Shown here: in pieces, positions 52,413-63,436 of the stretch
How the letters are laid out: the number at the start of each line of letters is the position of its first letter
Numbering within the stretch: the stretch's first letter is position 1
Origin: Tetramitus jugosus
Taxonomy: Eukaryota > Heterolobosea > Eutetramitea > Acrasida > Vahlkampfiidae
Direction: 5' to 3'
Assembly: GCA_937625935.1 (NCBI GenBank)
Contig: OW569345.1
Coordinates: 1-64,000 of the forward strand
Length of the DNA: 64,000 nt
The notes under the pieces: model-generated
Database searches by the model: none
Told to the model about the DNA's origin: nothing
What the model saw: only the letters and a program-made list of their open reading frames with translations
Program-made: the position numbers and the translations under genes

Positions 52413-53144
52413 TTACTTGGCTTCCAATTGTGCAGGTGCTTGTTCTGCTGCTGGTTGTTGCTCTTGGTTGTCCACGAATTCTTCTTGCTTTTGTTGAGCT
52501 TCGCGCATCTTTTCCTTCATTGCCTCCTCCTTGAACTGTTTGCGTTTGCTTCTGTCATAAAACGATTCAATCGTCTTCTTCACATTCTCATCAAATCCAA
52601 TATCAATAGGCTCTTCCAAATAGGCCACAGCCTTCTTATAATAGACACTCTTGACTGCGTGCATCACTTGTCCTCTGCCTCTTCTCGCTTGCTTGCTCTT
52701 TGTTTTCGAAATTAGAGTATTCACCTTCTCCACTTTCAAATCATAGTAATTGGTCAAAATTTCCTTCAATTCAGGCTTGGTCACATCCATTGGCACATGG
52801 AAGACGACTTGTTTGGTTGGTTTGAGGAGAGATGGTAACCACAATAGAATAAATTTGTTTGGGTATTGGACAATTCTTCTCTGAGCTTCCTGCTCTGCAA
52901 ACAAATCTCTGCCCTGTTTTTTGGCAAATGCAATTTTTTTTCTTCGCGCAATTTCATATGGCTTAGCAGTGGGCAGTGGATTGTTGCCGTCAGTCTTGCC
53001 CATGATGAGTGATGATTGAGTGTTGAAGAGACGATGTTGTTGTTGAGCACGACGCAGACAGCATGATGATGATATATGAGTGGTGGTGGTGATGCTACTG
53101 GCGGTGGTGTTGATGAATGATTTTTTCAAGAATTGTCCAATCAT
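52413..53144 (-). CDS. Mitochondrial ribosomal protein uL23m
   Basis: 243 residues. The first ~45 residues (MIGQFLKKSFINTTASS, then SSCCLRRAQQQHRLFNT) are Ser/Thr/Arg-rich without acids, typical of a mitochondrial presequence. The core PNKFILLWLPSLLKPTKQVVFHVPMD and the following VTKPELKEILTNYYDLKVEKVNT are the uL23 fold. The next Arg/Lys-rich loop (KTKSKQARRGRGQ) contacts rRNA in this family. A Glu/Gln-rich C-terminal extension follows. uL23 lies at the polypeptide exit tunnel of the large subunit. It is convergent with HisRS (65-nt gap). Confidence 0.85.
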   Translation of the reverse strand: MIGQFLKKSFINTTASSITTTTHISSSCCLRRAQQQHRLFNTQSSLIMGKTDGNNPLPTAKPYEIARRKKIAFAKKQGRDLFAEQEAQRRIVQYPNKFILLWLPSLLKPTKQVVFHVPMDVTKPELKEILTNYYDLKVEKVNTLISKTKSKQARRGRGQVMHAVKSVYYKKAVAYLEEPIDIGFDENVKKTIESFYDRSKRKQFKEEAMKEKMREAQQKQEEFVDNQEQQPAAEQAPAQLEAK

Positions 53145-53471
53145 TTTTTTTGCGTGTGTTGTTATTGTTTGTTGTTCAATCGAAATACTGTTTGGCGTTC
53201 GCTCGTTCGTTCACACACAAGAAAAAAAAATGATGATGATATTGTTTGTTTGACTGCGACCTGAAATGAAAAAATTGTTTGTAAAATGAATCGGAAAAAC
53301 AGATTAGGCCGATCATGCAGCAGAAGACCTTTACTCTTGTAAGTCTCTTTGCTCATGTTCCTCTCTCAAGACCACCACCAGGTTGTTCTCCTTGAAAAAC
53401 AGCAACACACGAAATAACTGGACAAACAGTTGAAAGAAAAAATAACAAAACAACAACAACAAAGTTTGGTC
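53145..53471. other. Divergent intergenic region
   Basis: 327 nt between the uL23m gene (minus strand) and the E1-like gene (plus strand). It contains A/T-rich tracts and a CAA-rich leader (about 53449-53463). No gene or clear regulatory element is seen beyond that. Confidence 0.5.
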
Positions 53472-54464
53472 ATGAGTGTGTCATCGTCGTCGTCATCATC
53501 CGCCGAACAACAAAAGCGCTCACTGTACGATCAAACACTGTTTCACACGTACTTGGATCGTCAGATACGAATTCCAGATTGGAACCAAGATGTCATTTCT
53601 CAACAGACTTGTCTCGTGCTTGGCCTGGGTGGTCTCGGCAGCACAGTGAGCATTGATCTGTTGCGTCTAGGTGTCAAGAAGATGATTTGTGTGGATTGTG
53701 ATCACGTGGAGACACACAACTTGAACCGTCAACTATTGTACAACAAGTCACATGTGGGTCAATCGAAAGCTCACACGGCAAAGATTATTCTAGAGGAACA
53801 GAATATTTGTGGAACGGAGATTGAGTGTCATGAGTTGGATGTGATCAAGCACTGGGATCGCATCGTAGAATACGCACGTCAATGCACAGTCGTGTTCAAT
53901 ATGATTGATGTGGGAGATTATTGGGACTATGCAGTTCAATCATTGTGTCTTCGATTGGGATTAACGTTCATTAGTGGTGGAACGTTTCAAACCACTGTTA
54001 CTGTAGATTATGTGCATGCCAAGAGCAGGGGAGCTTGTTGGTCGTGCATGTCCGATATCAAGTCGGATCATTTGGATCGATTGAGTGTCGATCGCATCGA
54101 ACAATTGAAGGACTTGGAATTTATACCGAGAGAGGAGCATCCAATCGGTGCATCAACGTGCTACTTGGCTGCCATGTGTGCTCACTTGATGGTCAATCGG
54201 TTTGTCTATGGATTGCAATTGTCATCGTCATCATTGTCGTCATCCACCAGTAATAGCACAGATCAGACGAACAATGAACAGCAGGAACAAGAGCAAGAGC
54301 AACAGGAACTTATTGATTCACTGCCCAATCGGATCATGTTCTATTTGAACACACTCGAGATAGACAAGTGGACACTGGAGAAGAGCAGTCATTGTCCATT
54401 GTGTTGTTCACCCTCTGTTAGCACCACAACAACATCTACGGCATCCACAGCGAATGAACAATAA
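53472..54464 (+). CDS. ThiF/MoeB/E1-like adenylating enzyme
   Basis: 330 residues from the ATG at 53472. A poly-Ser N terminus precedes YLDRQIRIPDW. The nucleotide-binding loop GLGGLGS starts at Gly51. The conserved DCDHVETHNLNRQLLY carries the Asp and Arg that bind ATP. Two Cys pairs, CWSC (~residue 190) and CPLC near the C terminus, probably bind zinc, as in MoeB and UBA5. The usual catalytic-Cys segment is hard to see, so it may only adenylate its partner. The insert after residue ~250 is Ser/Gln/Glu-rich and low complexity. The partner ubiquitin-like protein (URM1, UFM1, MoaD or ThiS type) is not identified. The stop codon lies within AATAAA. Confidence 0.8.
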   Translation: MSVSSSSSSSAEQQKRSLYDQTLFHTYLDRQIRIPDWNQDVISQQTCLVLGLGGLGSTVSIDLLRLGVKKMICVDCDHVETHNLNRQLLYNKSHVGQSKAHTAKIILEEQNICGTEIECHELDVIKHWDRIVEYARQCTVVFNMIDVGDYWDYAVQSLCLRLGLTFISGGTFQTTVTVDYVHAKSRGACWSCMSDIKSDHLDRLSVDRIEQLKDLEFIPREEHPIGASTCYLAAMCAHLMVNRFVYGLQLSSSSLSSSTSNSTDQTNNEQQEQEQEQQELIDSLPNRIMFYLNTLEIDKWTLEKSSHCPLCCSPSVSTTTTSTASTANEQ

Positions 54465-54585
54465 AAAGCAATATTGGAAGAATGCCTCTGTTTGCATCTC
54501 ATCATACACATCTCTCATCTGAAAATGTACTGGATCACAGCTTGTCATCTTCACCTTATCATGATGATGATGATGATGATGCTGG

Positions 54586-55107
54586 TCATGAACGAGATGA
54601 TGACAACCACAACTTTTTCAACAAGTATTGAACAATACCTGATTGATTGCCTCTCAGTTGATTGGTTTGCATAAATGTACTGGTCAATGGCAACAGCACG
54701 AGAATGTGCATGAGAACAGTCATTAAATGCAATGCATTTTCAAAGTGAAACACTCGCTTCATGATTCGTCCTGCACTCAACGACATGTCCCATGCACGAT
54801 TCGGATTTTTCACCACAATCTCACGTGCACCATCATCATTGTCCAACAATGTCAATAACACATGTTCCGTATTGGGACCGCCCAAGTGATCATACTTGAT
54901 GGATGACCATGCAATCTGTTCGAGCGTATCATTGCTTGACGACGGTAGGAAATCAGGTGGCGTATCACTCAGAAAACGACCCTTGATCCACCAGTACCAA
55001 CTCAGAGGATCATTTGGATTGGTTCTCGTATGGAGAAATGGATGTGCTTGTTGTTTTCTACCTGTTGCACCGCTAATTGCCGCAATTTGTTTGTTATTGT
55101 TGCTCAT
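54586..55107 (-). CDS. Small protein with Clp-N-like segment and one transmembrane helix
   Basis: 173 residues. The segment IAWSSIKYDHLGGPNTEHVLLTLLDNDD (residues ~65-92) resembles half of the Clp R (Clp-N) repeat, the substrate- or adaptor-binding module of ClpA/B/C, but there is no AAA domain. A hydrophobic helix, LHLMTVLMHILVLLPLT, lies at ~residues 127-143. The family is not recognised beyond this. A tail-proximal membrane anchor with a folded N-terminal domain is the simplest reading. Confidence 0.55.
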   Translation of the reverse strand: MSNNNKQIAAISGATGRKQQAHPFLHTRTNPNDPLSWYWWIKGRFLSDTPPDFLPSSSNDTLEQIAWSSIKYDHLGGPNTEHVLLTLLDNDDGAREIVVKNPNRAWDMSLSAGRIMKRVFHFENALHLMTVLMHILVLLPLTSTFMQTNQLRGNQSGIVQYLLKKLWLSSSRS

Positions 55108-55576
55108 GTGTGTTGTTGACTGATCACTTGGGTTGTTCGGAAAGGGGAGAAGTTTTCGAAAATTTTCCAGAAATTTCTGAAAGACAAAATTTTCTGGAAT
55201 TGTCTCCCACCTTCAAAAGCCAAATCATTGATCTGAATCCCAAAGTCAATAAAAACAAATTCAACACCAACCCTAACTAGATCTTGTCGAGAGGTGCAAG
55301 AGCTCATAGCATCAGCCAATTTGAGCAAAAATCATAAGGTAAGAACACCTTGTTGGCTTTTTCGTTGGAGCCCCTGAGTGTTTGATGTGAGTGATGTAGA
55401 AGAAAAATAAATGTGTACGATTCGTCATTGTACCATCAGAAAATTTATTTTGAACTACAAAAATCTCTATGAGCAGGCAGGGGTCCATGAAGAGGAGCTC
55501 CTTCTGCCACGGTTTCCGGAGTCCGTGCTTTTGTGAGCAAATCAAGATTGGAAGACTAACATTTTTCTTTTATTAG
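55108..55576. other. Intergenic region left of the transposase gene
   Basis: 469 nt. TTCCAGAAA (55165-55173) and TTTCTGGAA (55191-55199) form a 9-bp inverted repeat, followed by AT-rich sequence. A GTAAGA donor near 55339 and a TTTTATTAG just before the ATG at 55577 could bound a 5' UTR intron, because the upstream part has no ATG-initiated reading frame. The left end of the transposon should lie here but I could not define it. Confidence 0.45.
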
Positions 55577-57496
55577 ATGGATTCACAAAGAGATATCGAA
55601 CAAATTGTTGAGACATGTGTTGAAAAGTTATTGGGTCGAGTACCAATTGCTACTCAGAACAACAATGTGCCCGTTTTTTCAAAGTCACAAAGGAGGAAGT
55701 TGCGTAAAGCAAGAGTGATGGAAAACTTGCTAGCAAAAGCACAGGAAATGACACCACCGAATACTACGATCATCAACCAACCGAACACCATACAACAACC
55801 AAGGACTGAGGCATATCATAACAACAATGGAGAATTCGTTATTCCTATCGGCAAATGCTACTGTTTTATTTGCAAAACAACAATTGATCCAATTGATTTA
55901 CTCACGCACACTTCGTCTTGTATTAGGAAAAAAGAAAAAGAAAATGTGACGAATGTCGCAACACACAGTACAAGTTATCGATCTGATCCACAAGAGAACA
56001 GTTCCAAAGAGAAACGAAAGAGAGTTGAAGACAATTCACCTTCGAAAAAGAAGCAAAAGAAAGGTAAATACCAATGTTCTTGGTCGGGATGCAATCGAAT
56101 GAGTTGTGCACAATCGGTCATTGAAATTAAACTGGGTAACAAAACATTTCACTACTGTGAAATCGATCACCTCTTCCGTGCGAAGGAGAAACAATTTACT
56201 GAACTATTCAAAAGCCCCACTGTTCGAGCCGAAAAAGTTACTGACGAACTGAAGAAGGTCAAATGTGGTTCCTGTAAGAAAAAGTGTACGGGTACTTGTG
56301 CAATTTCTTCCATTCATGTACCAGAGGTGCCATTCCTAGTGTTCTGTTCAGTTGAATGCTTTTTTAAACTGGTCTCAAACACAAATGCAAATGCAATCAG
56401 AACATTTGTAAGAAAGAAGTGTACCAACAAACAACAATCAAACAGCATTGTGGATGATGCCAGTTCAGATGAAGAAAACAACAATGACGATGAAGAACGA
56501 AATTCACCAACCGATGCACCTGCCGATGGAGTTTTTGCTCAATGTTTTTCTGATGACAGTGACTGACACACAACTACTTCAGCTCTTTCACACTACCAAT
56601 ATATTACAGGAGATAAGAACACGTTCCAACGTCTCATTGGCATTTCCTTGGATTCATTTTTTCTATTGCATGACGAACTGAAACAACAATTAACTTTGGT
56701 ATCTCTGAAGCAGACATACCACAAACGCGTGGGTATGGGTCGACCGAGACAACTATCATCGTTGGAACAGCTTTGTCTTACATTGGAATGGATGCGACAA
56801 GGCGAGACCTACTTCAGTATTGGTGTAAAGTATCGATTAAACGTAAGTTCCAGTTACAAGTATATTCAAACCACACTTAGCATTTTGTATGATGCGTTCA
56901 AGAATGAAATTTTTGTTCCAGAAGAAAGATTGAATCGAATAAGTGAAGCAGTTGTGTGGAAGGATAGGTTGGTTGTGATGATTGTTGATGGTTCAGAGCA
57001 ACAAATCAAGGTATTTCGAAACGACAGATACTTTGAAAGATCGACTTACTCTGGCAAGAAATCAAAGCACACTTTTAGTGCAATAATCGGTGTTACGCCG
57101 CGTAAGGGAAGGATTGTTGTTTTAACTCCATCGTTCAATGGTTCCTTGAATGATGCAGGAATTTACACGAGATGCAAAGATTTATTTGAAAATCGCTTGG
57201 AGTCCGATGAACATATCGGAGGAGATCCAGCTTTTTCTGTGATCAAACATGCCTCGGTTGTCTCCACTAAGAGAAAGGCTGGATGTGCGTTGTTAGAGAT
57301 TGACAAGGAATTCAATCATCAATGGGCATGTGTGCGCATTGTTGTCGAAAATACAATAGCACATGTCAAATCATGGAAGGTTTGCACTCGTACTCTTTTC
57401 TTCAGTGGCACAACAGATGATGGGCGACAATTCCATAATAAACTTTGGACTGTGGCATGTGGCTTAGTGAACCGTTATTCGCTGCCACGAAATTGA
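55577..57496 (+). mobile_element. PIF/Harbinger-like (DDE_Tnp_4) transposase gene, apparently intact
   Basis: Exons 55577-56558 and 56610-57496. A 51-nt intron (GTGACT to TTACAG) restores phase and yields 622 residues; a GTTTTT donor at 56544 also fits the phase. The N-terminal part has zinc-binding motifs (CYCFICKTTIDP with a later His and Cys; CGSCKKKC; FCSVEC), a basic stretch and an acidic tail. The second part starts FQRLIGISLDSFFLL and carries the DDE_Tnp_4 fold. The three catalytic acids are in IVDGSEQ (codon 56986), GSLNDAGIY (57152) and VRIVVENTIAHVKSW (57347). Such enzymes move the element by cut-and-paste. No stop interrupts the frame. Terminal repeats and target duplication were not identified. 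Confidence 0.8.
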
Positions 57497-57616
57497 AATT
57501 TTTGAAAAGTGAGTTTCAACAATTTTTCATTTTTTCCTGGTCTTTGACTTTGGAAACAAACCAACTGAATTCTTTTGTTTTTTGGTGCGGTTGGGGTTTT
57601 ATTGTTGTTGTTGATT

Positions 57617-59528
57617 TCAGAGCAAGGTTTTTATGACGTACAGTGTGAAAGCGACCAACAGAGCCTTGTCAATGAGTGGATCTAGAATGTCAACAAGGAT
57701 GGCACTACCCAATGATTCAGATGTTTTATCACCAAAGACAATGGAAGCTACGGGCTTACCACAAATGTTAAACACCATTACTTCATTGTCCGTAGATTTG
57801 TTGTCGAAACATCCTCCCTCCATAGAATACAATGGCTCATTCGTACCCAACATCATTCGAATTTTCTTCTTTCGAATGGTTTTCATCTTGTGGAAGCACC
57901 GAGCAAATGGTTGTTTCTTTTCATTCTTTATCGTGTACTCCTTACGAATCATGGATGACTTCTCTATCGAGTAGATTGTTGCTCCACTCACCGAGTCGAC
58001 AATACTGAATCCAGTCGGTAGTGTTTTTACGCTTGCAACAACTTCCAGATTAGATCCTGCATAAATAAATGGTGCTTTTTCGAGTATCGTGAATTGATCG
58101 TGCATTGCAAGAGGAAGAGCTTGAATAGATTTACAGCTGAATATCCAATTGGGTATACTAGGTTTCACTAATTCTATACATATGTGAGCTCTTCCTTCTT
58201 TTCCTCCCTTTGAAATGATATCGAACCAAGCATTGATTTCTTCTTTTCGTTCTTCCTCGTTGCTGTTCACTAGATCATTCAGTGGAATGTTGATTACTCC
58301 ATAAGAAAAATCATTTCTGCCTGCAGATACTTTGCTGTACACTCTAATGTCAATAATGAGCTCTTTCAGAGGACTAAGTTTCAAGGTGAATGATTCATTA
58401 AACTCAGGATTTCTCGTTTTCTTACCAGCAGATTTGAATCGTTCGACTCTATCTTGACAAAAGTGCTCTGGGTTGCCGACACCAATGAAAAAGAAGGGAT
58501 TATCGGGTCTACTTTTCGGAGAAGGTCGTAAGTTCTCCATTTTCTTCACAGTTACTAATACATCAAATGTTCGGTCATCTTCTCTTCTGTTATTTACAAC
58601 TTCAGTTTTGTTCTTGCTGTCAATCGTCGAGTTGATTGCTTCACACCATAGTGTTATCTCTGACGAACAGACACGGATATCCATAATTTCCAACATATTG
58701 TTTCTTATAGTTGCTAAAATAGAGTAAATAAATGCGTTGAAAGACTAAAACTGAACAACAGTTCAATGATTGAAAAACAAACCAACCTTTCGGAATTTGA
58801 GTTAGATTGTACTTCTTCTTCACTCTTAACTCCTTGTTTGCAAATATTAGGTGCGATTTCAATAGGAACAAGTAGTTCAACTTCAATGCTCCTTTTGATG
58901 ACACGAGAATGGGTCCGTACTTAATAATGTTGGACTCAAATCCTGCATACCCTTTGATCACATCGAGTTCTTCGAATGACAGCGAAAAAATATTTAAATT
59001 GTTCAACCCTGGAGTATTCTCTGACATGATGGCTCTCAATCGCGAAAATGCATCCTTTGAAGGCACCGATATCACACCGGAGCCAGACGGAAGATCTGGA
59101 ATGATATCATTTAACAACTTATTGTACAGGTTGGTCAAGTCGGTTAAGAATGTCGATTCCAATCCATCGTAACAAATACCTTGGATCATTCGAACCTCGA
59201 TGATATCATGCAATTTGTTTAACAGCGAATTCGTTTCATATAACAGAGTCGATCCATAGTATTGAAGAGTTTTCGGTTTGGCTTCTTCGGTCGCTTGCTC
59301 GAGAGTCACATCGAGAGATTTTATGAGTGTTAAGAACTTCTTTATCTCGTATCGGTGTTCTTTGGGTAAATTTGAACTTGTTTCATTGCACAAAACACAA
59401 ATGGATTCCTGATAAGACTCGTTGTAAGAAAAGGAAGTGGAACAATGTCATGGGAGCGCAAGCAAACTTACTTTTAGCAATATTGTTTCATTCAGTACAG
59501 CCTCTACTGGCTTCTCTATTCGTTCCAT
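57617..59528 (-). CDS. PH-like / C2 / LURP-one-like protein (three exons)
   Basis: Exons 59472-59528, 58787-59408 and 57617-58713 on the minus strand. The introns of 63 nt (GTAAGT donor, ATCAG acceptor) and 73 nt (GTTGGT donor, TTTTAG acceptor) restore phase, giving 591 residues. Residues ~20-165 are helical. Residues ~170-245 look like a PH-type fold (GFESNIIKYGPILVSSKGAL). Residues ~255-385 form a C2-like domain (FDVLVTVKKMENLRP, then PEFNESFTLKLSP and IDIRVYSK). Residues ~420-591 resemble the LURP-one/scramblase/tubby-C fold (FTILEKAPFIYAG, GFSIVDSVSGATIYSIEKS). All three folds suggest membrane phospholipid binding. The first exon encodes only 19 residues. Confidence 0.75.
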
Positions 59529-59830
59529 TGTTGTTTGTTGTCGAAACTACCGTTTGATGCAGCGAATCAAATCTAGCATCATTCAATAGCAGACCGACAT
59601 GCGAAATCCCCGTAGCTCCGTCAGTTTTTTTTGGGCGCCAGTTGACCATGAAGGTTCAATAAACTCGACGAACCATTCCTAATTTGATCGATCAAAAACA
59701 ACAAATACACACAAACAAACGTACATTTTTTTCACGTGAGCGTACAAACGTTGGAACCTGTGATCAGAACATACCTCGGACCACCCACACACTTCAAACA
59801 ACAACAATATCCAACAACAACAACAACATC
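59529..59830. other. Divergent intergenic region with AAC-rich leader
   Basis: 302 nt between the PH/C2/LOR gene and PRP39. The last ~30 nt are AAC/CAA-rich and lead into the ATG at 59831. Nothing else is recognisable. Confidence 0.5.
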
Positions 59831-61914
59831 ATGTCAGCAATGTACTATCCACCATCGTCAGTCGCTGGATCACCATCACCTGCCACTGCACTACCACCAC
59901 AACAAGCTCAAACAGCACAACCACAGACTCAAGATGCAAACACACTGGAAAAGGAACTGGAGAACAACCCAGAAGACTTTTCAAAATGGGAATTGTATGT
60001 TTCAAAGCGAGAACAAGAACAAAATGTTCCATTGATCCGATTGGCCTATGATAAACTATTGACCGAATATCCATTGTTGTATGGTTATTGGAAAAAGTAT
60101 GCAGATTTGGAAGTGAGTCAATCATCTGGTTTCTCAGCTGTTGTGAGTGTATATGAGAGAGGAGTGAATGCTATTCCATATTCTGTTGATTTGTGGATGC
60201 ACTATTGTGTTTATGTGGCTGAAGTGTCAGATGATTTGAAATATATTCGAAGGTATGACTTTAGTTTGTATTTGTTTTTTTGATTTTTGTGTGTGCTTGC
60301 TTTTTTTTTTCATTGTGCACAAATGAATTGAGATATATGGACTGATTAACAATTCTCTTTTTTTTAAAAATCTGTGCGTCATCTTGTTAGTTTGTTTGAG
60401 AGAGCAATTGAAAAAATTGGTGATGATTATTTGGCACAGATCCTATGGGATAAGTACATTGAGTTCGAAGAGTCGCAAGAAGAGTACGCCAATGTGTTTT
60501 CACTGTACACACGAGTTCTATATATTCCATTGAAGGCATTGGATCAATATTGGGATAAATTGATGAGATTTGCCTCTTCTAGACCCACTAGTGTTCTATT
60601 GACAGGGGAAGAATTGGCACAGTATGAATCATATGGTGACGAAGATGCTCGCAAGAGAGAATTGATCAACACCAGAGAACGAATCTATCAACAAACGAGT
60701 GTGGAACTAAAGCGAAGAAATGAGTTTGAACAGGGAATTGAACGACCATACTTTCACGTGCAACCATTGGGAGTCAATGAATTGAGCACATGGAGACGAT
60801 ATTTGGAGAATGAGGCAGACAAGTGTGATGAAGATCGTGTCGTTAAGCTATATGAACGATGTTTGATTGCATGTGTATGTATCATTGAGGTATTCTTGTT
60901 GTTGTTGTTGTTTTTGATTTTGATTTTTTTTGTGTGTGCAATGTATTGACATTTTGTTTATTATCGTAGGCACTGTATATTGAATTTTGGCAGAGATATG
61001 CCTTCTATCTGGAGAGCAAGAACCGTTTCTCTGATGCTAGAAAGGCCTTCAACAGAGCTGCCACGATATTTTTGAAGAGAAAGCCAGCCGCACAGATATT
61101 GTGGGCAGAGTTTGAAGAGACTCAGGGCAACGCTGATATTGCCAAGCAAATTTTCAGAAATTCTATCGAAGGTGTAGGAAAGGGTCACTTGGAAACAATT
61201 GTCAGATTTGCTCAATTCTACAGACGGCAAAACATGCACAGCGAAGCAATTGCTCTCTTCGCAGAACAAAGACATAATGTTCAATCGAATGAATCAAAAG
61301 CATTCCTATCGGTACAGCACGCAAACTTTGTTTGTGACTCGCATAACGATGTCGAAGGTGGAAGGTCAGTGTTGAGCCAATGTGTTGAAGAAATACCATC
61401 GAGTACATATGCATGGTTCGCTTTTATTGAGTATGAAGTTAAGAACGCAAACAAGCAAGATTCCGAGTCATTCACAAGCACGCTACAGACCATTTTCGAA
61501 AGAGTAGTTGCTCTGTCTGAGGATCAACTATCTGGAAGTGATAAGATCTCTGTACTGGAGAGATACTTGTCCTACATGATTAATTATTCAACCATTCAAC
61601 ATATACGAACTGTGGAACAGAGTTTATTGCGCTTGAAGACACACGCTTCTGCCACGTCAAAGAAGCGAAAAGCTGAAGACTCGCTCGATGGACCTGCCAA
61701 AGTCGCAAAGATTGAAGCCGACGCAAGTGCCTCTCCAGCTACAGCTGCTGCCTACCAACAATGGTACAACAACTATTACGCTCAATACTATCAACAGCAA
61801 TATCCGCAAGCTGGAACTCCTCAACCAGATGGTTCTGCTCCTTATCCAACACAACCAACAACAGCCGGCGGTCCTGACATGTATGCCCAGTATGCCGCAC
61901 CAAGACCACAGTAA
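59831..61914 (+). CDS. PRP39: PRP39-like U1 snRNP splicing factor (HAT repeats, three exons)
   Basis: Exons 59831-60252, 60391-60874 and 60970-61914. The introns of 138 nt (GTATGA) and 95 nt (GTATGT) keep phase, giving 616 residues. A Pro/Gln-rich N terminus precedes HAT (half-a-TPR) repeats: WELYVSKREQEQ, YWKKYADLE, LWDKYIEFEES, WRRYLENEADKC, FWQRYAFYLES and ILWAEFEETQG. The C terminus (from ~residue 530) has a basic patch (KKRKAEDS) followed by Tyr/Gln/Pro-rich low complexity (YNNYYAQYYQQQYP). Prp39 forms a dimer or Prp39/Prp42 pair in the U1 snRNP that helps 5' splice-site recognition. The length is near the yeast and human proteins. Confidence 0.9.
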
Positions 61915-62050
61915 ACACAACATTTTTTTGTCGCCGGTTCAATTTACTCTTTTTGGATGTGGTTCATATCTGTATTCGTGACTTTTTCGATCAAAGTGTC
62001 ACTTTCACTTGTCAAATAACACGAAAAACAAAGAAAACCAAGAATCAAAC

Positions 62051-63436
62051 ATGTTACAGGTTCACATTGACAGAGCGTACAATATTGAAGCAAAGGATCT
62101 CAATGGCAAGAGCGATCCCTATGTCAAGATTAAAATCAAGAGTCAAGGCACACAGAAAAAAGTGGCAAAGACAAAGATTATCTATAAGACGTTGGATCCT
62201 GTTTGGGACGAGACGTTTGATATTGAGGTGCCAAAAGGTGATAATGACGCGGTGATTTCGTTTGAGTTGGTAGACTATGATCGATTCAACCAGAATGATC
62301 ATATTGATACGGTGGAGATTAAATTGAACAAGCTACCAAGGAATTCAAAGTGTCAAAGTATGTTTTCACTAGATTTGTGTTGAAGAGAATGTGACGAGAG
62401 TGCACATTTATTCTAATACTCGATCATTGTTTCTATATAGAGGTGTTCCGAGTCGCTAGTACTTCACCAGAGCTCGTTGGAACGTTAATTGTCGGATTTA
62501 CCACCAAAGATTGTGGAACAGAGTTGATTTCAGGTGAGCAAAAGTTGGAGGATTTGCGCAGTAGAATGAGCTTTTTGAGCACATTCGAGATGTTTGGTGT
62601 AAAGTCAACTGGGAATTTGGTTGCTGATTATAAGAGCTTCAAGAGTGCATTGGCCGATTGGAGAGACAAAGAGCTCACCATGGAGAGAGTTGCCACCTTG
62701 ACCTTCCATTCCTATGACAGTGGAGCAAAGGGATATTTGACCTCTGATGATTTGGCACGTTTGGCCGATCACATGTTTGCTTTCATGCCTGCTCAGCAAA
62801 GAGCAAACAATGCAAAGAGAATTTTACAAAAGTGGCAGGAGAAACACAATGCAGACAAGGACGAATTTGTCAATCCAGAGGAGTTTGCTACATTGGTCAC
62901 CGAAATTCTTAAGCCTAATAGTTTCAAGAACAAGGAACCAATATCTGCCATTGGCCAAGCACAGGATATCGAACAGTTCAGACAACAAGTAAGGACATTA
63001 TTGCAACTTGTGGGCAGCCCTGATCTTTATCATGCCGTTTCCAATCCAAAGGACAATTGCACCAAGCCATTCAGTATTCCAAATGAAGTACCTCCTCAAG
63101 ACCAATCCAAGTTCAAGAGTGATCTCGCATATGCCTTCTTTTACTATTATCACAGTTTGTTGATTGATGATATTGAACCGGCAGATTCGGTCAACAACTG
63201 GAGAATGAGCGTTGCTGACTTCTATAACTTTATCGGTAACACGAGCAACAAGCTGAAGAACAGTATGTACATTTGAATCGTTTTCACAAATATGCACTCA
63301 GAATGCAGTGTTAGCTAACAACACACGTGTTTTGTTATTATGTTCAGTTCAAATCAAACAAGGTTGGGACAGCTATTCCCTGAGTGATTTCAAACAAGAG
63401 TTCTCCAAGCTGGATGAGTTCAACTTGGAGGAGTAG
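62051..63436 (+). CDS. C2 domain plus EF-hand-like protein (three exons)
   Basis: Exons 62051-62357, 62441-63262 and 63348-63436. The introns of 83 and 85 nt both have GTATGT donors, and joined codons (A|AG, A|TT) restore the frame, giving 405 residues. The N-terminal C2 domain has LQVHIDRAYNIEAKDLNGKSD and WDETFDIEV, with Asp residues suited to calcium binding (KSDPYVK, DYDRFNQND). A helical middle follows. The two loops DSGAKGYLTSDD and NADKDEFVNPEE look like EF-hand sites. The likely role is a calcium-responsive, membrane-recruited regulator. The C-terminal 30 residues (GWDSYSLSDFKQEFSKLDEF) are encoded by the last small exon. Confidence 0.82.

Noticed and set aside
60253-60969. Similarity between the two PRP39 introns (GATTTT...GTGTGTGC)
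   Set aside because: The match is confined to T- and GT-rich low-complexity sequence, unlike the ordered blocks in the midasin introns.
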